Assembly: GCA_019239895.1 (NCBI GenBank)
Contig: JAFAZH010000024.1
Location: 1-32,442 of the forward strand
From: Abditibacteriaceae bacterium
GTDB taxonomy: Bacteria; Armatimonadota; Abditibacteriia; Abditibacteriales; Abditibacteriaceae
DNA: 32,442 nt
Direction: 5' to 3'
Part shown: positions 7,473 through 17,088 of the stretch, piece after piece
Position numbering within the stretch: the stretch's first letter is position 1
Layout: the number at the start of each line of letters is the position of its first letter
Notes under the pieces: generated by a model
What the model was told of the DNA's origin: nothing
The model's input: only the letters and a program-made list of their open reading frames with translations
Databases searched by the model: none
Made by a program: the position numbers and the translations under genes

Positions 7473-8975
7473 TTAATCATCCGCCCAGCTTTTGGCCCGT
7501 TCGACGGCACGCAGCCACCGTCTATGGAGTTGCTCCCGGTGCTCTGCTACCATACCTGGTTCATAGTGGTGGCGCAATTTCCACTTGGACTGCAACTCTT
7601 CCCGGCCTTTCCAAAAACCTGTCGCCAGCCCCGCCAGATATGCGGCCCCTAAAGCCGTGGTTTCATTAATCTCTGGCACATCTACGGGCACGCCGAGAAT
7701 ATCAGCCTGAAACTGCATCAGGAAGCTATTGGCAACAGCACCACCATCGGCTCGCAGTTGTTTTAGAGGTATGCCGGAATCGTGGGCCATCGCCTCGACA
7801 ATGTCGCGTGTCTGATAGCAAATACTTTCCAGTGCGGCGCGTGCCAGGTGAGCGCGGGTGGTGCCCCGTGTCAAGCCGACAATGGCACCTCGTGCATAGG
7901 CGTCCCAGTGCGGCGCACCTAACCCGGCCAGGGCAGGCACAAAATAGACACCTTCATTAGAGGCCAGGGAACGCGCTAACGCTTCGGTCTCAGCAGCATC
8001 ACCAATTATACCCAGGCCATCGCGCAGCCATTGCACTGCCGCCCCCGTAACGAAGACCGAACCTTCGAGTGCGTATTCAACGGGATCATCTCCAATGCGC
8101 CAGGCAATGGTTGTCAGGAGGCCAGCCTTACTGGTGACGGGCTGCTGCCCTGTATGCAGCAGCAGGAAGGAACCAGTGCCATAGGTATTCTTAGCTAACC
8201 CTGCTTCATAACAGCCTTGCCCGAACAGCGCGGCTTGTTGATCGCCCGCAATACCAGCAACGGGAATGCTTTGTCCGAAAAATACAGCGGGAGACGTGTG
8301 GGCGCAAATACCCGCCGACGGCACCACTGTGGGCAGCATCACAGGTGGAATGCCGAGAACTTCCAGTAAGTGTGCATCCCACTGCAAATCGTGGATATTA
8401 AAGAGCAGCGTGCGCGAGGCGTTGGTGTAATCGGTGATATGAGTCTGGCCACCACTGAGTTTCCAGACCAACCATGAATCTATGGTGCCAAAAGCGATTT
8501 CACCGTTCTGGGCGCGTGCTCGCAGTCCCGCATGATGGTTCAACAGCCACGCCACCTTAGTCCCCGAAAAATAGGCGTCAAGCACCAGACCCGTGCGACT
8601 GCGAAAATCCTCTTCTAAACCCTGTGTTTTTAGCTCATCGCAGATGCTTGCGGTGCGCCGATCCTGCCACACAATTGCAGGGGCAATGGGCTGTCCAGTT
8701 TGGCGATCCCAGAGGAGGGTTGTTTCACGTTGATTAGTAATCCCAATCGCCTGCACATCCTCCGCACTAATGCCTGCCTTAGCCAATGCTTGAGCCGCAA
8801 GACCAATAGTAGCAGCCCAGATTTCTTCGGTGTCATGCTCCACCCATCCCGGTTGGGGATAATACTGCGTGAACTCGGCATAAGCCTGGCCGCAAATCGC
8901 GCCATCATGGTCGAAAATGATGACCCGCGTTCCCGTCGTGCCTTGGTCTATCGCCAGAATGTAGCTTTGAGGCAT
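7473..8975 (-). CDS. glpK: Glycerol kinase
   Basis: FGGY-family cytoplasmic kinase converting glycerol and ATP to sn-glycerol 3-phosphate. Its 500 residues match the usual length. Family motifs in order: phosphate-binding [10 protein letters not shown] with D10, [14 protein letters not shown] (glycerol-contacting Arg-Glu), [31 protein letters not shown] (catalytic Asp), [28 protein letters not shown] and [16 protein letters not shown]. No key residue is missing. There is no glpF, glpD or glpR in the window. The gene starts only 13 nt after the stop of the large GH16/Calx-beta gene, so it is probably read from the same transcript, an odd pairing. A GAGAG stretch ahead of the ATG may serve as ribosome-binding site. 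Confidence 0.97.
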   Translation of the reverse strand: MPQSYILAIDQGTTGTRVIIFDHDGAICGQAYAEFTQYYPQPGWVEHDTEEIWAATIGLAAQALAKAGISAEDVQAIGITNQRETTLLWDRQTGQPIAPAIVWQDRRTASICDELKTQGLEEDFRSRTGLVLDAYFSGTKVAWLLNHHAGLRARAQNGEIAFGTIDSWLVWKLSGGQTHITDYTNASRTLLFNIHDLQWDAHLLEVLGIPPVMLPTVVPSAGICAHTSPAVFFGQSIPVAGIAGDQQAALFGQGCYEAGLAKNTYGTGSFLLLHTGQQPVTSKAGLLTTIAWRIGDDPVEYALEGSVFVTGAAVQWLRDGLGIIGDAAETEALARSLASNEGVYFVPALAGLGAPHWDAYARGAIVGLTRGTTRAHLARAALESICYQTRDIVEAMAHDSGIPLKQLRADGGAVANSFLMQFQADILGVPVDVPEINETTALGAAYLAGLATGFWKGREELQSKWKLRHHYEPGMVAEHREQLHRRWLRAVERAKSWADD

Positions 8976-8988
8976 GGCTTACTCTCTA

Positions 8989-11900
8989 TTAAGGAATTGC
9001 CAAAATTTCTGTATGCTCAGCCAGCATAAAATGCTGTGCGTCCGATAATCCGTTCCAGGCTACAGTGACTTTATCGCCCGTTTGCAAACCGCCTTCGGGC
9101 AAGCTTAAAGTTACCCGATAGCTGTTGGCATCATAACCCGCACTTTCCACTGATGCATTGTGCCCATTAACTCGAACGCTGTAGTGGGCTGGATCACTGG
9201 CCATTTCTGCATCCAGAGGAGAAGTAAATCTTAGATGCACCAGAGAAGTGCCAAATTGCGCGTTAGCCTCAGATAGCACTACCTTAAAAAAGGATAAAGA
9301 CTTTCCGGTTCCACTAGCACTGTTGATATGGAAGTTGCCCGTTGTCGCGGTGGCCCCCGTTGCAGCCAACAGGGGATAGCCAACGTTGAAGGCTTTATCT
9401 ACAGCAAAAGGAAGGACACGGTAATTTCCAACGGGTAAGTTATGCGGCAGAGTAGCAGTCCAGGTAGTGCCTGCCACGGTTGCGGCTTTGATTTCGGCGG
9501 ACTTAACGAGCTTAAATAAATCTAAGGTTACGCCAACTGTTAGAGGAGCATCAAAACTACCGGTGCTCCAATTATAAAGACTAAGATTAACGCTCGTTGT
9601 ACTGCTGTGATTAATCTTAGCCAGGGCTATACCCACACCTAAAACAATGCTGCTGTCAGAGGCACTACCCATTGCGGCAGGCAGGTTAGCAGCCGTAAAA
9701 GCTGCATTACCAGTAGGCCGTGTGACAGTCACATGAGGTTTGACAGTTTCCCCACTACTGACGACAAAGTTAACGCTCTCAGCATTCATCGTACTGAGCG
9801 TCTCAACCTGGTAAGGCAAAGCAGATGCCGGATCAGTTTTAAAGGCGGTGCCCACCTTGTAAGGCACAACGGCATAAATACCAGCCGCTAGGCCTGTAAA
9901 GTTGTAAGTACCCGCTGCATCTAGAGATGACGTTTTGGCCTTGGTAGGAGCAGTTAGAAAGTCCAGCATTGCATCTTGCACCGCATTGGCATTTGGAATC
10001 GCAGTGCCTTTAAAGGGCAGCAACACAACCTTAGCTCCGGCCACTGCCCCACCCGTCTTAGTCTTAACGCTGCCTGTAATGGTAAAGCTGGTGAGCTTAG
10101 TTACAGTAAAGGCTTGGTTAACACTGCCATTGGTAGTAGTCACCGTAATGGTGGCGTTGCCGACGGGCACAGTGTTTGGCACCTGGAATACCGAGCTGTT
10201 GTCAGATGACAAGGTAGCATCCACAGCGGCTGAGATAGCACCAAACTTCACCGTCGCACCAATTAGATGGCTCCCATTAATAGTAACCTTCGTGCCCACT
10301 GGCCCACTACCAGGCGTGATAGTACTAATAACTGGTGGCGGCGGCACGTCACTATTGGTGACTGTTACCATTACAGGAAGCGCATTTAGACTCCCGGAAC
10401 TGGCACTGATAGTGGCAGGACGCGCATTATCAAACAGATGGTCACTGACCCCACTTACTGTAAAGCTCGCAGTACTGCTACCAGCCGGAATAGTCACATT
10501 GGCGGGCACTGCCGCCGCAGTTACATCGCTACTACCTAACGCTACCAACAGGTCAGTATTGTTGGGTGTATTGCGGGTGAGCGTTGCTATAGCTTGCCCG
10601 TTTTCGGCAAAGGTTGTCGGAGCAATGCTGAGTGTTAAGGTTGGCACATCGTTGTCTGTTACAGTCAGGACTTTATTGTCCGCGAGATTGCCTGCTACGG
10701 CTGCAATAATGGTGGTGCGGTCGCCCTGCGCGGTGGCATCATCGAGCGTGCCGATGTTAAACGTTGCTGCCATTTGACCGGCAGGAATGGTAACACCGGT
10801 AGGCACTGGAATAGCCGCGTTACTGCTTGTTAGTGTTACTGCAAGGTCGGCTGTGGGTGGCGTGTTACGCATGACCGTGCCGATGACAGCATTACCCTCG
10901 ACCACACTGCCCGCATTTAGCGTCAGAGTTAATACAGGAAGGTCATTGTCTCGATTGACAAGAGCGACATCAGCGGGATTTAAGCCGTTGTAATTAGCAT
11001 CCCCACTAAGTGCCGATGCAGTGATAATGGTATAAGGTTGATCCCCATCGGCAATGGCATCATCTACTCCGACGGCAGTCACCGTTTGGGGTATGTTCCA
11101 ATTACTCGCGTTGAAAGTGAGAGTGGATGGTATAACCACGCCTTCTGCCGGATTGCTACTGCTTAGACCAACGCTCACACTGGCTATGGGTTGACTGTTC
11201 AGCCGAACCGTGAAATTGGCACTGCCTCCGGCTTCGGTAGTCACTAACCCAGACGTGGGGGTGACTGTAATGCCTGCGCTATCGTTATCTGTGTTGCGCA
11301 CGGCAACGTCAGCGGGGTTGAGGCCATTATAATTAGAGTCGGCACTCACGGCAGGAGCCGTAATAATGGTGTAAGGCTGATTGCCGTCCACCACAAAATC
11401 ATCTACTCCCGTAACCGTAACCGTCTGTGGCACACTCCAGTTGTTCGCGGTAAAGGTGAGTGAGGCGGGAAAGACCGTGCCTTCCGCGACGTTACTACTG
11501 GCAAGACCAAGCGTCACATTAGCCGTTGGTTGGCTGCTGAGTTTGACTGTAAAGGTCGCCGTGCCGCCTGCTTCGGTGGTAATAAGTCCTGCCGTGGGAT
11601 TGACTATAATCCCCGCCACATCGTCATCTTGATTAACGACGCTGACATCAGCCGCATCAAGATTGTTGTAATTCGCATCAGCACTGGTGGCCGGGGCTGT
11701 AATAATCTGGTAAGTCTTATTGCCGTCAGCCACATTATCATTGACTCCGCTAACCGTGACAGTCTGAGGATTATTCCAGTTAGCCGCCGTGAAAGTCAGG
11801 TTAGCGGGGTTCACGATCCCCTCTGCCGGGTTGCTGCTCTGAAGTGGAATTGTGACATCAGCGGTTGGTTGGCTCGTCAGTTTCACAGTAAAAGTCGCTG

Positions 11901-13152
11901 TGCCACCGCCTTCTGTAGTTTTCAGGCCCGAAGTTGGATTAACGACAATACCAGCGACATCGTTATCGGTAATCGTTACGGGTGACGTGGCCGAAACAAA
12001 CTGGTCGGCACTGGCGGTAAGGGTAGACGTTTTGGTGCCATCCACCACAAAGTTATCCACCGCTGCTATCGAGAATGGGATGGAGGTTGCCCCGGCAGGT
12101 ATGACCACCTGGGTTGCGACGGTCGCTCCCGCCGTGTTGCTACTGGTTAAATTCACCGTTAAGGGTGCGGTGATGTCGGTGTTGCGTGTCACCGTGCCAG
12201 TGGCGGCGGAAGACCCCGCCGCTTCACTGAATGTGTTGGGGGTGATGTCCAGACTCAAGGTTGGTACCACGGAGCGCACTTCAACCCAGTCCACATCAAA
12301 GTTGTAGCTGCTGGCCAAGCTGGAATTAGTCGTAGCCGTTAGGTTGGAACTATAGGCTTCAGGCCAGTCGCTGGCAGGTGCCCACACATTGAAGCGCACC
12401 GTTAACGGATCATCCGGGTGTGCGGCGGCCATCGTTAAGACAAGGGTGTTATTGACATACCATTCGGTTCGGTCGGGCAGCCAGCGAATTTTGTAGGTGT
12501 TCCATTGCGTCCAGTCCACCCCGGCAGCATTGACTGCCTGGCTGGAATGGTGAATGCCATCGTTATAAGTCGGGTTCTGTGGATTCCAATCATTCCAGTT
12601 GGTCAACAAAAGCGAGTTGTGCGGTTGCTTCGAGAGCAGTTCTATATCAATTTCATCCGAACGGAAATCGGGGGTCTGCCAGGTGCCCCGGCTGCCATAG
12701 GCCCAGAACGCCGCGATTAAGCCAGGCGGCAAATTCGTGACGCGGGCGCGGGCCTCAAACTCTTTGCCAATGCCCCGACTGAAAGGGGCGGAGAACATTT
12801 CAATGCCTTTGAACGGATAATCGGGGTCAGCATTATAGTTGTAATTGCTCAGGCTTAAACGGAGAAAGTTCGTGTCATTGTCACTGCCTAACGTGGGAGG
12901 GTTGCCAAACTGTGTGCGGCCATAAGCGGTGGTGTTGTCATACATGCTCCACTTAGATGGATCGAGGACATTTTGATTATCAAAGGGCGCGTTAAAATCG
13001 TCTCGCAAGAGAACCGGAGACGCCTGGGCATTAACAGGCCCTATCCTGCCGAGGCAACACAGCAAGAGAATGCTGTAAATGAGGCATACTCGCAGGCGTC
13101 TATAAATGAAAGAGCAAGAAAGTGGAGCAGCACAGCTTGGCATATCGGGCAT
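8989..13152 (-). CDS. Large secreted GH16 enzyme with Calx-beta, TIG and Ig-like modules
   Basis: Exported multidomain protein of 1387 residues from ATG 13152. Signal peptide 1-43 (RRLRVCLIYSILLLCCL, cleavage after VNAQA). GH16 jelly-roll domain about 49-295 with the EIDIE catalytic motif (E167, D169, E171), so a beta-glucanase, laminarinase or similar endo-hydrolase is expected. It continues with one Calx-beta-like module (~298-398), three tandem 113-residue repeats starting at 400, 513 and 626, two more Calx-beta-like modules (~739-935), an IPT/TIG domain (~937-1018), a CNA-B/carboxypeptidase-regulatory-like region (~1022-1120), a region I do not recognise, and a C-terminal Ig-like domain (~1285-1387). 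Calx-beta units usually bind Ca2+ in surface proteins. A GTG at 13191 would extend the frame but lies inside a perfect hairpin. ATG 13143 is also possible. Confidence 0.82.
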   Translation of the reverse strand: MPDMPSCAAPLSCSFIYRRLRVCLIYSILLLCCLGRIGPVNAQASPVLLRDDFNAPFDNQNVLDPSKWSMYDNTTAYGRTQFGNPPTLGSDNDTNFLRLSLSNYNYNADPDYPFKGIEMFSAPFSRGIGKEFEARARVTNLPPGLIAAFWAYGSRGTWQTPDFRSDEIDIELLSKQPHNSLLLTNWNDWNPQNPTYNDGIHHSSQAVNAAGVDWTQWNTYKIRWLPDRTEWYVNNTLVLTMAAAHPDDPLTVRFNVWAPASDWPEAYSSNLTATTNSSLASSYNFDVDWVEVRSVVPTLSLDITPNTFSEAAGSSAATGTVTRNTDITAPLTVNLTSSNTAGATVATQVVIPAGATSIPFSIAAVDNFVVDGTKTSTLTASADQFVSATSPVTITDNDVAGIVVNPTSGLKTTEGGGTATFTVKLTSQPTADVTIPLQSSNPAEGIVNPANLTFTAANWNNPQTVTVSGVNDNVADGNKTYQIITAPATSADANYNNLDAADVSVVNQDDDVAGIIVNPTAGLITTEAGGTATFTVKLSSQPTANVTLGLASSNVAEGTVFPASLTFTANNWSVPQTVTVTGVDDFVVDGNQPYTIITAPAVSADSNYNGLNPADVAVRNTDNDSAGITVTPTSGLVTTEAGGSANFTVRLNSQPIASVSVGLSSSNPAEGVVIPSTLTFNASNWNIPQTVTAVGVDDAIADGDQPYTIITASALSGDANYNGLNPADVALVNRDNDLPVLTLTLNAGSVVEGNAVIGTVMRNTPPTADLAVTLTSSNAAIPVPTGVTIPAGQMAATFNIGTLDDATAQGDRTTIIAAVAGNLADNKVLTVTDNDVPTLTLSIAPTTFAENGQAIATLTRNTPNNTDLLVALGSSDVTAAAVPANVTIPAGSSTASFTVSGVSDHLFDNARPATISASSGSLNALPVMVTVTNSDVPPPPVISTITPGSGPVGTKVTINGSHLIGATVKFGAISAAVDATLSSDNSSVFQVPNTVPVGNATITVTTTNGSVNQAFTVTKLTSFTITGSVKTKTGGAVAGAKVVLLPFKGTAIPNANAVQDAMLDFLTAPTKAKTSSLDAAGTYNFTGLAAGIYAVVPYKVGTAFKTDPASALPYQVETLSTMNAESVNFVVSSGETVKPHVTVTRPTGNAAFTAANLPAAMGSASDSSIVLGVGIALAKINHSSTTSVNLSLYNWSTGSFDAPLTVGVTLDLFKLVKSAEIKAATVAGTTWTATLPHNLPVGNYRVLPFAVDKAFNVGYPLLAATGATATTGNFHINSASGTGKSLSFFKVVLSEANAQFGTSLVHLRFTSPLDAEMASDPAHYSVRVNGHNASVESAGYDANSYRVTLSLPEGGLQTGDKVTVAWNGLSDAQHFMLAEHTEILAIP
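10939..11955 (-). repeat. Three tandem 113-codon Calx-beta-like repeats
   Basis: Inside the large GH16 gene, three consecutive units of exactly 113 codons (339 bp) each begin AGI(V/I/T)V(N/T)PT(S/A)GL and contain TTE(G/A)GG(T/S)A(T/N)FTV, followed by NW..PQTV and DANYN or a close variant. Conservation is clear in protein but looser in DNA (many synonymous differences), so this is an old duplication under selection rather than a recent one. Confidence 0.8.
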
Positions 13153-13182
13153 AAACTCTGGATAAAGCTTTCCGTAAAAGCC

Positions 13183-13218
13183 AGGACGCACTCACCATAT
13201 CTATAATGAGTGCGTCCT
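13183..13218. terminator. Perfect 12-bp inverted repeat between two minus-strand genes
   Basis: AGGACGCACTCA (13183-13194), a 12-nt AT-rich loop, then TGAGTGCGTCCT (13207-13218), with no mismatch. It lies 34 nt after the Gfo/Idh stop and 30 nt before the ATG at 13152 of the large GH16 gene. It could terminate the first or be an operator or 5' leader structure for the second. There is no proper T-run after it on the minus strand (GGCTTTTACGG follows), so intrinsic termination would be imperfect. Confidence 0.5.
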
Positions 13219-13252
13219 AAAACGCTTTCCTAAAGCTTACACCAAATTCGTC

Positions 13253-14323
13253 CTAGCTGTCTTCTTTTTGGGGCTTAAGCGCCCCGCTTTCGACCATTGC
13301 GGCCAAGGGGTTGTCTTCAATATTAAGGGGAAAGTCGACACGTCCGCGACGGCGACTCGATTCATAAGCACCGAAGATAATCTCGGTGGCAATCAGGGCA
13401 TTATGGGCATCCAGTTGGCATTTGCGCCCCTCGCGCAGACATTGCACCACATCGGCAATGGCCCGCTCGATAAAGCCGGGGCCATGAATGCTTTCGCCGT
13501 GCGTATCCACGTCCGTCCAATTGCGTTCCCCGGCTCTGCGATAGCGCAGAGCCGGGCCACCATGCACGCCAATCAAAATTTCGCCGTGCGTGCCAATGAG
13601 CTTACTGACAGCGCCCACCACTTTGTTTTCGCCCACGCCCGTCATAATCAGCGCGAACACGCCATTCTCATATTCCGTTAACACCACCTGCTGATTTTCG
13701 CAGTGCGCGCCGAATACCCGGTTCTCTTTGCGGTAGTCAATCTGTCCCAGCACCCATTTGGCCGGAGTTTCCTTGTTGAAAAAGGAGCACATATCAATCC
13801 AGTGCGTGCCTGAGTCATAAAGATTGCCACACTCGACTTCCTGGCGCACCAGATCACCGATCTCGCCACTATCAAGCATCTGTTTCGCCATCGTGTAAGG
13901 AGCACCATAACGCCGCTGATGGTTAAAGGTCAATTGTACCCCAGCTTTATCGGCAGCCTCGGTCATGCGCTTGGCCCCACCCCATGTATCGGCCATTGGC
14001 TTCTCACAATGAATAGCTTTCACGCCTGCCTTACAAGCCGCTAAGACCATTGGCTCGTGCAGATGCATCCAGGTACAGATGCTCACCATATCCAGCTTCA
14101 TTTCGGCCAGCATTTGTTTGTAATCGGTGAAGGTTTTCTCGGCCCCGTAGGTATCCGCAAAGGCGCGGGCATTCTCCTCCACCAAATCGGCACAGGCCAC
14201 AATCTGGCAACCTTCGATGGCTTTGTAAGCATTGCCGTGCTCATAGGCCATCGCATAACCAAAGCGGTCAGGACGGGCTTTTTTCTTGCCCGTGCCGATG
14301 ACGCCAACCCGTAAATCAACCAT
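13253..14323 (-). CDS. Gfo/Idh/MocA-family oxidoreductase
   Basis: NAD(P)-dependent sugar or cyclitol dehydrogenase, 356 residues, cytoplasmic. N-terminal Rossmann fold with GVIGTG near residue 10 and the family EKP motif in AIHCEKPMADTWGGAKRM; this lysine is the usual catalytic or cofactor-contacting residue. The C-terminal alpha/beta domain holds a likely substrate His region (GTHWIDMCSFF). ATG 14323 is preferred because GAGGAA sits about 7 nt upstream; a TTG at 14344 would read through that site. No signal peptide. The substrate cannot be read from the sequence; the context of glycoside hydrolases suggests a released sugar. It is probably monocistronic, since a strong inverted repeat follows it. 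Confidence 0.9.
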   Translation of the reverse strand: MVDLRVGVIGTGKKKARPDRFGYAMAYEHGNAYKAIEGCQIVACADLVEENARAFADTYGAEKTFTDYKQMLAEMKLDMVSICTWMHLHEPMVLAACKAGVKAIHCEKPMADTWGGAKRMTEAADKAGVQLTFNHQRRYGAPYTMAKQMLDSGEIGDLVRQEVECGNLYDSGTHWIDMCSFFNKETPAKWVLGQIDYRKENRVFGAHCENQQVVLTEYENGVFALIMTGVGENKVVGAVSKLIGTHGEILIGVHGGPALRYRRAGERNWTDVDTHGESIHGPGFIERAIADVVQCLREGRKCQLDAHNALIATEIIFGAYESSRRRGRVDFPLNIEDNPLAAMVESGALKPQKEDS

Positions 14324-14770
14324 GATTAGTTCCTCTTCCCTCAATTTGGATAGGGTTAATTGTACAGGAAATTAGCAGGTTTAGTTTCTTGAAAGAGAGG
14401 ATTGTCTTGAGGCGTTCTCACCCTAACTGCCCGCAGCGCCATTAGCATTCTATAACGAACGGATAAGCCGTAACGATATCTATAATAACGTCTCTCACTT
14501 TTCCTACGCAGGCTCCGATAAGCCTTGAGGCGGCTCTGCGAGCAGAGCGGCAGCATATTATCGAATGGTGTCAAATTATAGGTTTCATGTTTCATAATTC
14601 AGCCCTTTACCTTTACATCTGCTGAGCACTTGAGGCGGTAATAATTGTGGATTGCCCAAGTGCTTATCGTCTGCTTTAGCAAGGGCGGGGCCGAATTTTA
14701 CCACACGTTGCATGAAATTGGCCTAAAATTTACGAATTCTTTATAAAAGGGTGCCGGGGCGAACTAAAAC
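14324..14770. other. Intergenic region with an 8-bp inverted repeat; no convincing gene
   Basis: A 447-nt gap between the secreted hydrolase's stop and the Gfo/Idh start, both minus strand. AGCACTTG (14625-14632) and CAAGTGCT (14657-14664) form an 8-bp inverted repeat with a 24-nt spacer, a possible terminator for the hydrolase or an operator for the Gfo/Idh gene. A 79-codon minus-strand open frame (14356-14595) lacks a Shine-Dalgarno site, has an arginine- and tyrosine-rich low-complexity middle and no recognisable domain, so I do not call it a gene. Confidence 0.45.
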
Positions 14771-16771
14771 CTATTTCCAGGCTTCATTAAAGAAGCCAGC
14801 GGCGGCGATGCGACCAGGCCAGCGTGGGCCGGGCGGCTCGCTTAAATCTATGATGGCCCAATCGGGCAGTTTGGGAGTCTGGAGCGCGTTGTTGCCGTAG
14901 CCCTCGGCGCGAAAGTCAATGCCGCTGTTGAGTACAACGTAACGCTGGGGATTGAGTGGATTCGGGAAGATGAGGATAGGGGCGTGGTGCGTAGCATCAT
15001 AAGTTTGACCCCGGAATACCAGTTGTTTGGCATCCCACCGTAGCGGCAGGCGCGATAGGATTTTGGCCAGTACAGCATTAGAAGATGGGTCGCCCCAGAG
15101 CACCAGGTTTTTAGTGAGGATGTCTTGATTGCTAATAGCAGTATCATCTTTCACAGGCACATCGCCGCGAAACACATCGCGCCACAACTTGGTCGAATAG
15201 TCCAGTTCACTTGTGACCCAGTTACCGACAGTGGCATTAAGTGGCTGGCCTGTAGGACGCACAAAGAGAAACCCATCCATAAAGGCGTCATCAATAGGGC
15301 CAGTCAGACCGGGGCGTTTATGCAGTTCACCATTAATGTTGCGGTTGGTGAGGTCATTGTTGATTTGCCAGGTGCCATCGCGCTTCACAAAATGCAGGCT
15401 GTTATCGGTGGCCTGACGGAGATGGCGCAGGCGTTGTCCATCGAGTACCACAGTCGTGGGACGCACACCAATAAAAGCGAGATGGGTCACGTTTTTGGTA
15501 GTGGCGGTGATAGTGGTGGCATCGGTAATCTGCGCCCGTACATCGGCCCGCTCCCAGTGCTGGCCCATGCCCTCAATCCGCACCCAAGCTGATTCGGGAT
15601 AGCGCAGAGTATAAGTAGTCAGATGCACTTCACGAGGAAATGGCGTGCGGCCTCGTGTAAGCAGTTCTTCCAGCCGCGTGGTGAGTGCGCGCTTAGTATC
15701 GGGTTGATAAGCGTGTGCGGTCTGTGGACCGATAAAGCGTTCCAGTTTGAGGCCCTCGGCAGCCATCGCGGTTTCCATGATGTCGGCGGCCTGCTTCTGA
15801 GGATCAATTTCGCCACTGTAAGCCACAGTCGGGCAATTAAAAAGATTCGCAGCGTAATCAGTGGCGTCATACCACTCCCATAATTTTTGCTCCCACCAGG
15901 TGCGCGGCTCCCGGCCCGGAGCTAAGGCTTTTGTGAACAGTGCCGTCTCCGCAAAGCCAGCACCGGGGGAAGCGGCACACCATAAGCCCGTATGATGCAC
16001 AGCGAGGTGCCAGGTGCTGCCACCACCCATTGAAAACCCGGCGACCATGATACGCAGTGGATCAACTTGATAGTTAGCCCGCACTGCGTTGAGGGCTTCA
16101 AAGACATCCACCTCACCCGCAAACTTGGTCGCATTGCAAAACCGTCCATAGGGAACAAGTACGAGTGTGTTTTGGGGCGTCAGGTCGGCGGGATGCGATT
16201 CGCGCTCCGACAGGAAAGCGAGTTCCGTGCGCTTCTCGCCTCGCCCCAAAAGCCAGACCATGACGCGATTGACACTCGTGCGTGCCTTGTCGGGAACCAC
16301 AAGGCCATAAGGCTGAATCGAGCCATCGAGACGGGAGCGGTAGCCCCGCACTACAAGTCCGGTGGCTTCCAGCCAGGGCGTCTTACCCGCTCGCAACAGG
16401 CCTGCTCGTTCGTGGCCTTCGGCAAGCAGGTGACGTGCAAAAGCGACTTCTTTGGGCGAGAAGAATTCGTTGTAGCGTAAGGCCCAATCCACTGCCTTAT
16501 GAAAAATCTCTACATCTGGCAGATAAGCTAAGACACGCGGATCAGCCACCTGCGTCGGTATCAGCGCATCAATCTCCTGCCGCAAGGCAGTGGCCCCCGC
16601 CGTGAGTTCGGCACGGTCATTATCACTGAGCGTGATACCTGGCGGCGGAATGCGTGGCGGAGCCGAGGATGGCTGCGCGCCCACAGGTGCGGTGCAAACC
16701 AGTAGAGATGTAAATACAGGTACGATGAGACCAACAGCGGATGTAAGAAAAGGCTGACGCAATGTTTTCAT
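14771..16771 (-). CDS. Secreted alpha/beta-hydrolase (prolyl oligopeptidase/esterase-like)
   Basis: Exported serine hydrolase, 666 residues, with a signal peptide (1-32, cleavage near VGAQ). The hydrolase fold spans about 135-370. The catalytic triad can be placed as S247 in GFSMGGG, D323 in YSGEIDPQKQ and H353 in QTAHAYQ. A C-terminal beta-rich region (~375-480) and a further segment up to ~650 are of unknown role. Similar proteins are generally annotated as secreted prolyl oligopeptidase-family peptidases or esterases; beside polysaccharide-degrading enzymes, a carbohydrate esterase role is equally possible. No strong Shine-Dalgarno site precedes ATG 16771. It faces the plus-strand GH16 gene across a 317-nt divergent region. 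Confidence 0.75.
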   Translation of the reverse strand: MKTLRQPFLTSAVGLIVPVFTSLLVCTAPVGAQPSSAPPRIPPPGITLSDNDRAELTAGATALRQEIDALIPTQVADPRVLAYLPDVEIFHKAVDWALRYNEFFSPKEVAFARHLLAEGHERAGLLRAGKTPWLEATGLVVRGYRSRLDGSIQPYGLVVPDKARTSVNRVMVWLLGRGEKRTELAFLSERESHPADLTPQNTLVLVPYGRFCNATKFAGEVDVFEALNAVRANYQVDPLRIMVAGFSMGGGSTWHLAVHHTGLWCAASPGAGFAETALFTKALAPGREPRTWWEQKLWEWYDATDYAANLFNCPTVAYSGEIDPQKQAADIMETAMAAEGLKLERFIGPQTAHAYQPDTKRALTTRLEELLTRGRTPFPREVHLTTYTLRYPESAWVRIEGMGQHWERADVRAQITDATTITATTKNVTHLAFIGVRPTTVVLDGQRLRHLRQATDNSLHFVKRDGTWQINNDLTNRNINGELHKRPGLTGPIDDAFMDGFLFVRPTGQPLNATVGNWVTSELDYSTKLWRDVFRGDVPVKDDTAISNQDILTKNLVLWGDPSSNAVLAKILSRLPLRWDAKQLVFRGQTYDATHHAPILIFPNPLNPQRYVVLNSGIDFRAEGYGNNALQTPKLPDWAIIDLSEPPGPRWPGRIAAAGFFNEAWK

Positions 16772-17088
16772 AGAGCTAAATAAACCTGAGCGATGGTTAA
16801 GGCAACCATGTTCTGTGGAAATTGTTCTGTTGAAAGAATACCCGGTTTGGTGTCTGGAAGTCCAGGGGCTTGCGAAACTACTAGGGTGAGAGGAGAACTC
16901 GCTTAGGGCGCACCACTCATTAAGGCCCGGACCATGCTGCGTCAGAGTTCAGCCGCGAATAGGGGCTGTCAGGCAGAGCGTAATAGGTTATCCTATTCAA
17001 CATTACTCCCGTTCATACTGTCCGCACAATCTAACCTCTGGACTTTGTTCTTGATTTCAACGTGACAGCTTAATTTAAGCCTTCCCTT
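16772..17088. promoter_or_regulatory. Divergent intergenic region with a short palindrome
   Basis: A 317-nt region between two genes transcribed away from each other (secreted hydrolase left, GH16 right), so it should hold two promoters. AATAGG-TTAT-CCTATT at 16982-16997 is a perfect 6-bp inverted repeat and could be an operator. I see no clear -35/-10 pair or riboswitch. Confidence 0.35.

Noticed and set aside
8989..8995. Possible intrinsic terminator between the large GH16 gene and glpK
   Set aside because: The gap is only 13 nt and contains no inverted repeat.
9935..10777. 280-codon plus-strand open frame
   Set aside because: It is antisense to the repeat region of the large GH16/Calx-beta gene; its valine/threonine/leucine-rich translation mirrors the threonine- and alanine-rich repeats and shows no domain.
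10939..11955. Regular 339-bp periodicity that could suggest a DNA repeat array
   Set aside because: The period is a protein repeat in frame with the gene and the DNA units have diverged synonymously; there are no short identical repeats with unique spacers, so not CRISPR or a satellite.
14356..14595. 79-codon minus-strand open frame before the Gfo/Idh gene
   Set aside because: No Shine-Dalgarno site, low-complexity Arg/Tyr-rich middle, no recognisable domain; treated as part of the leader region.
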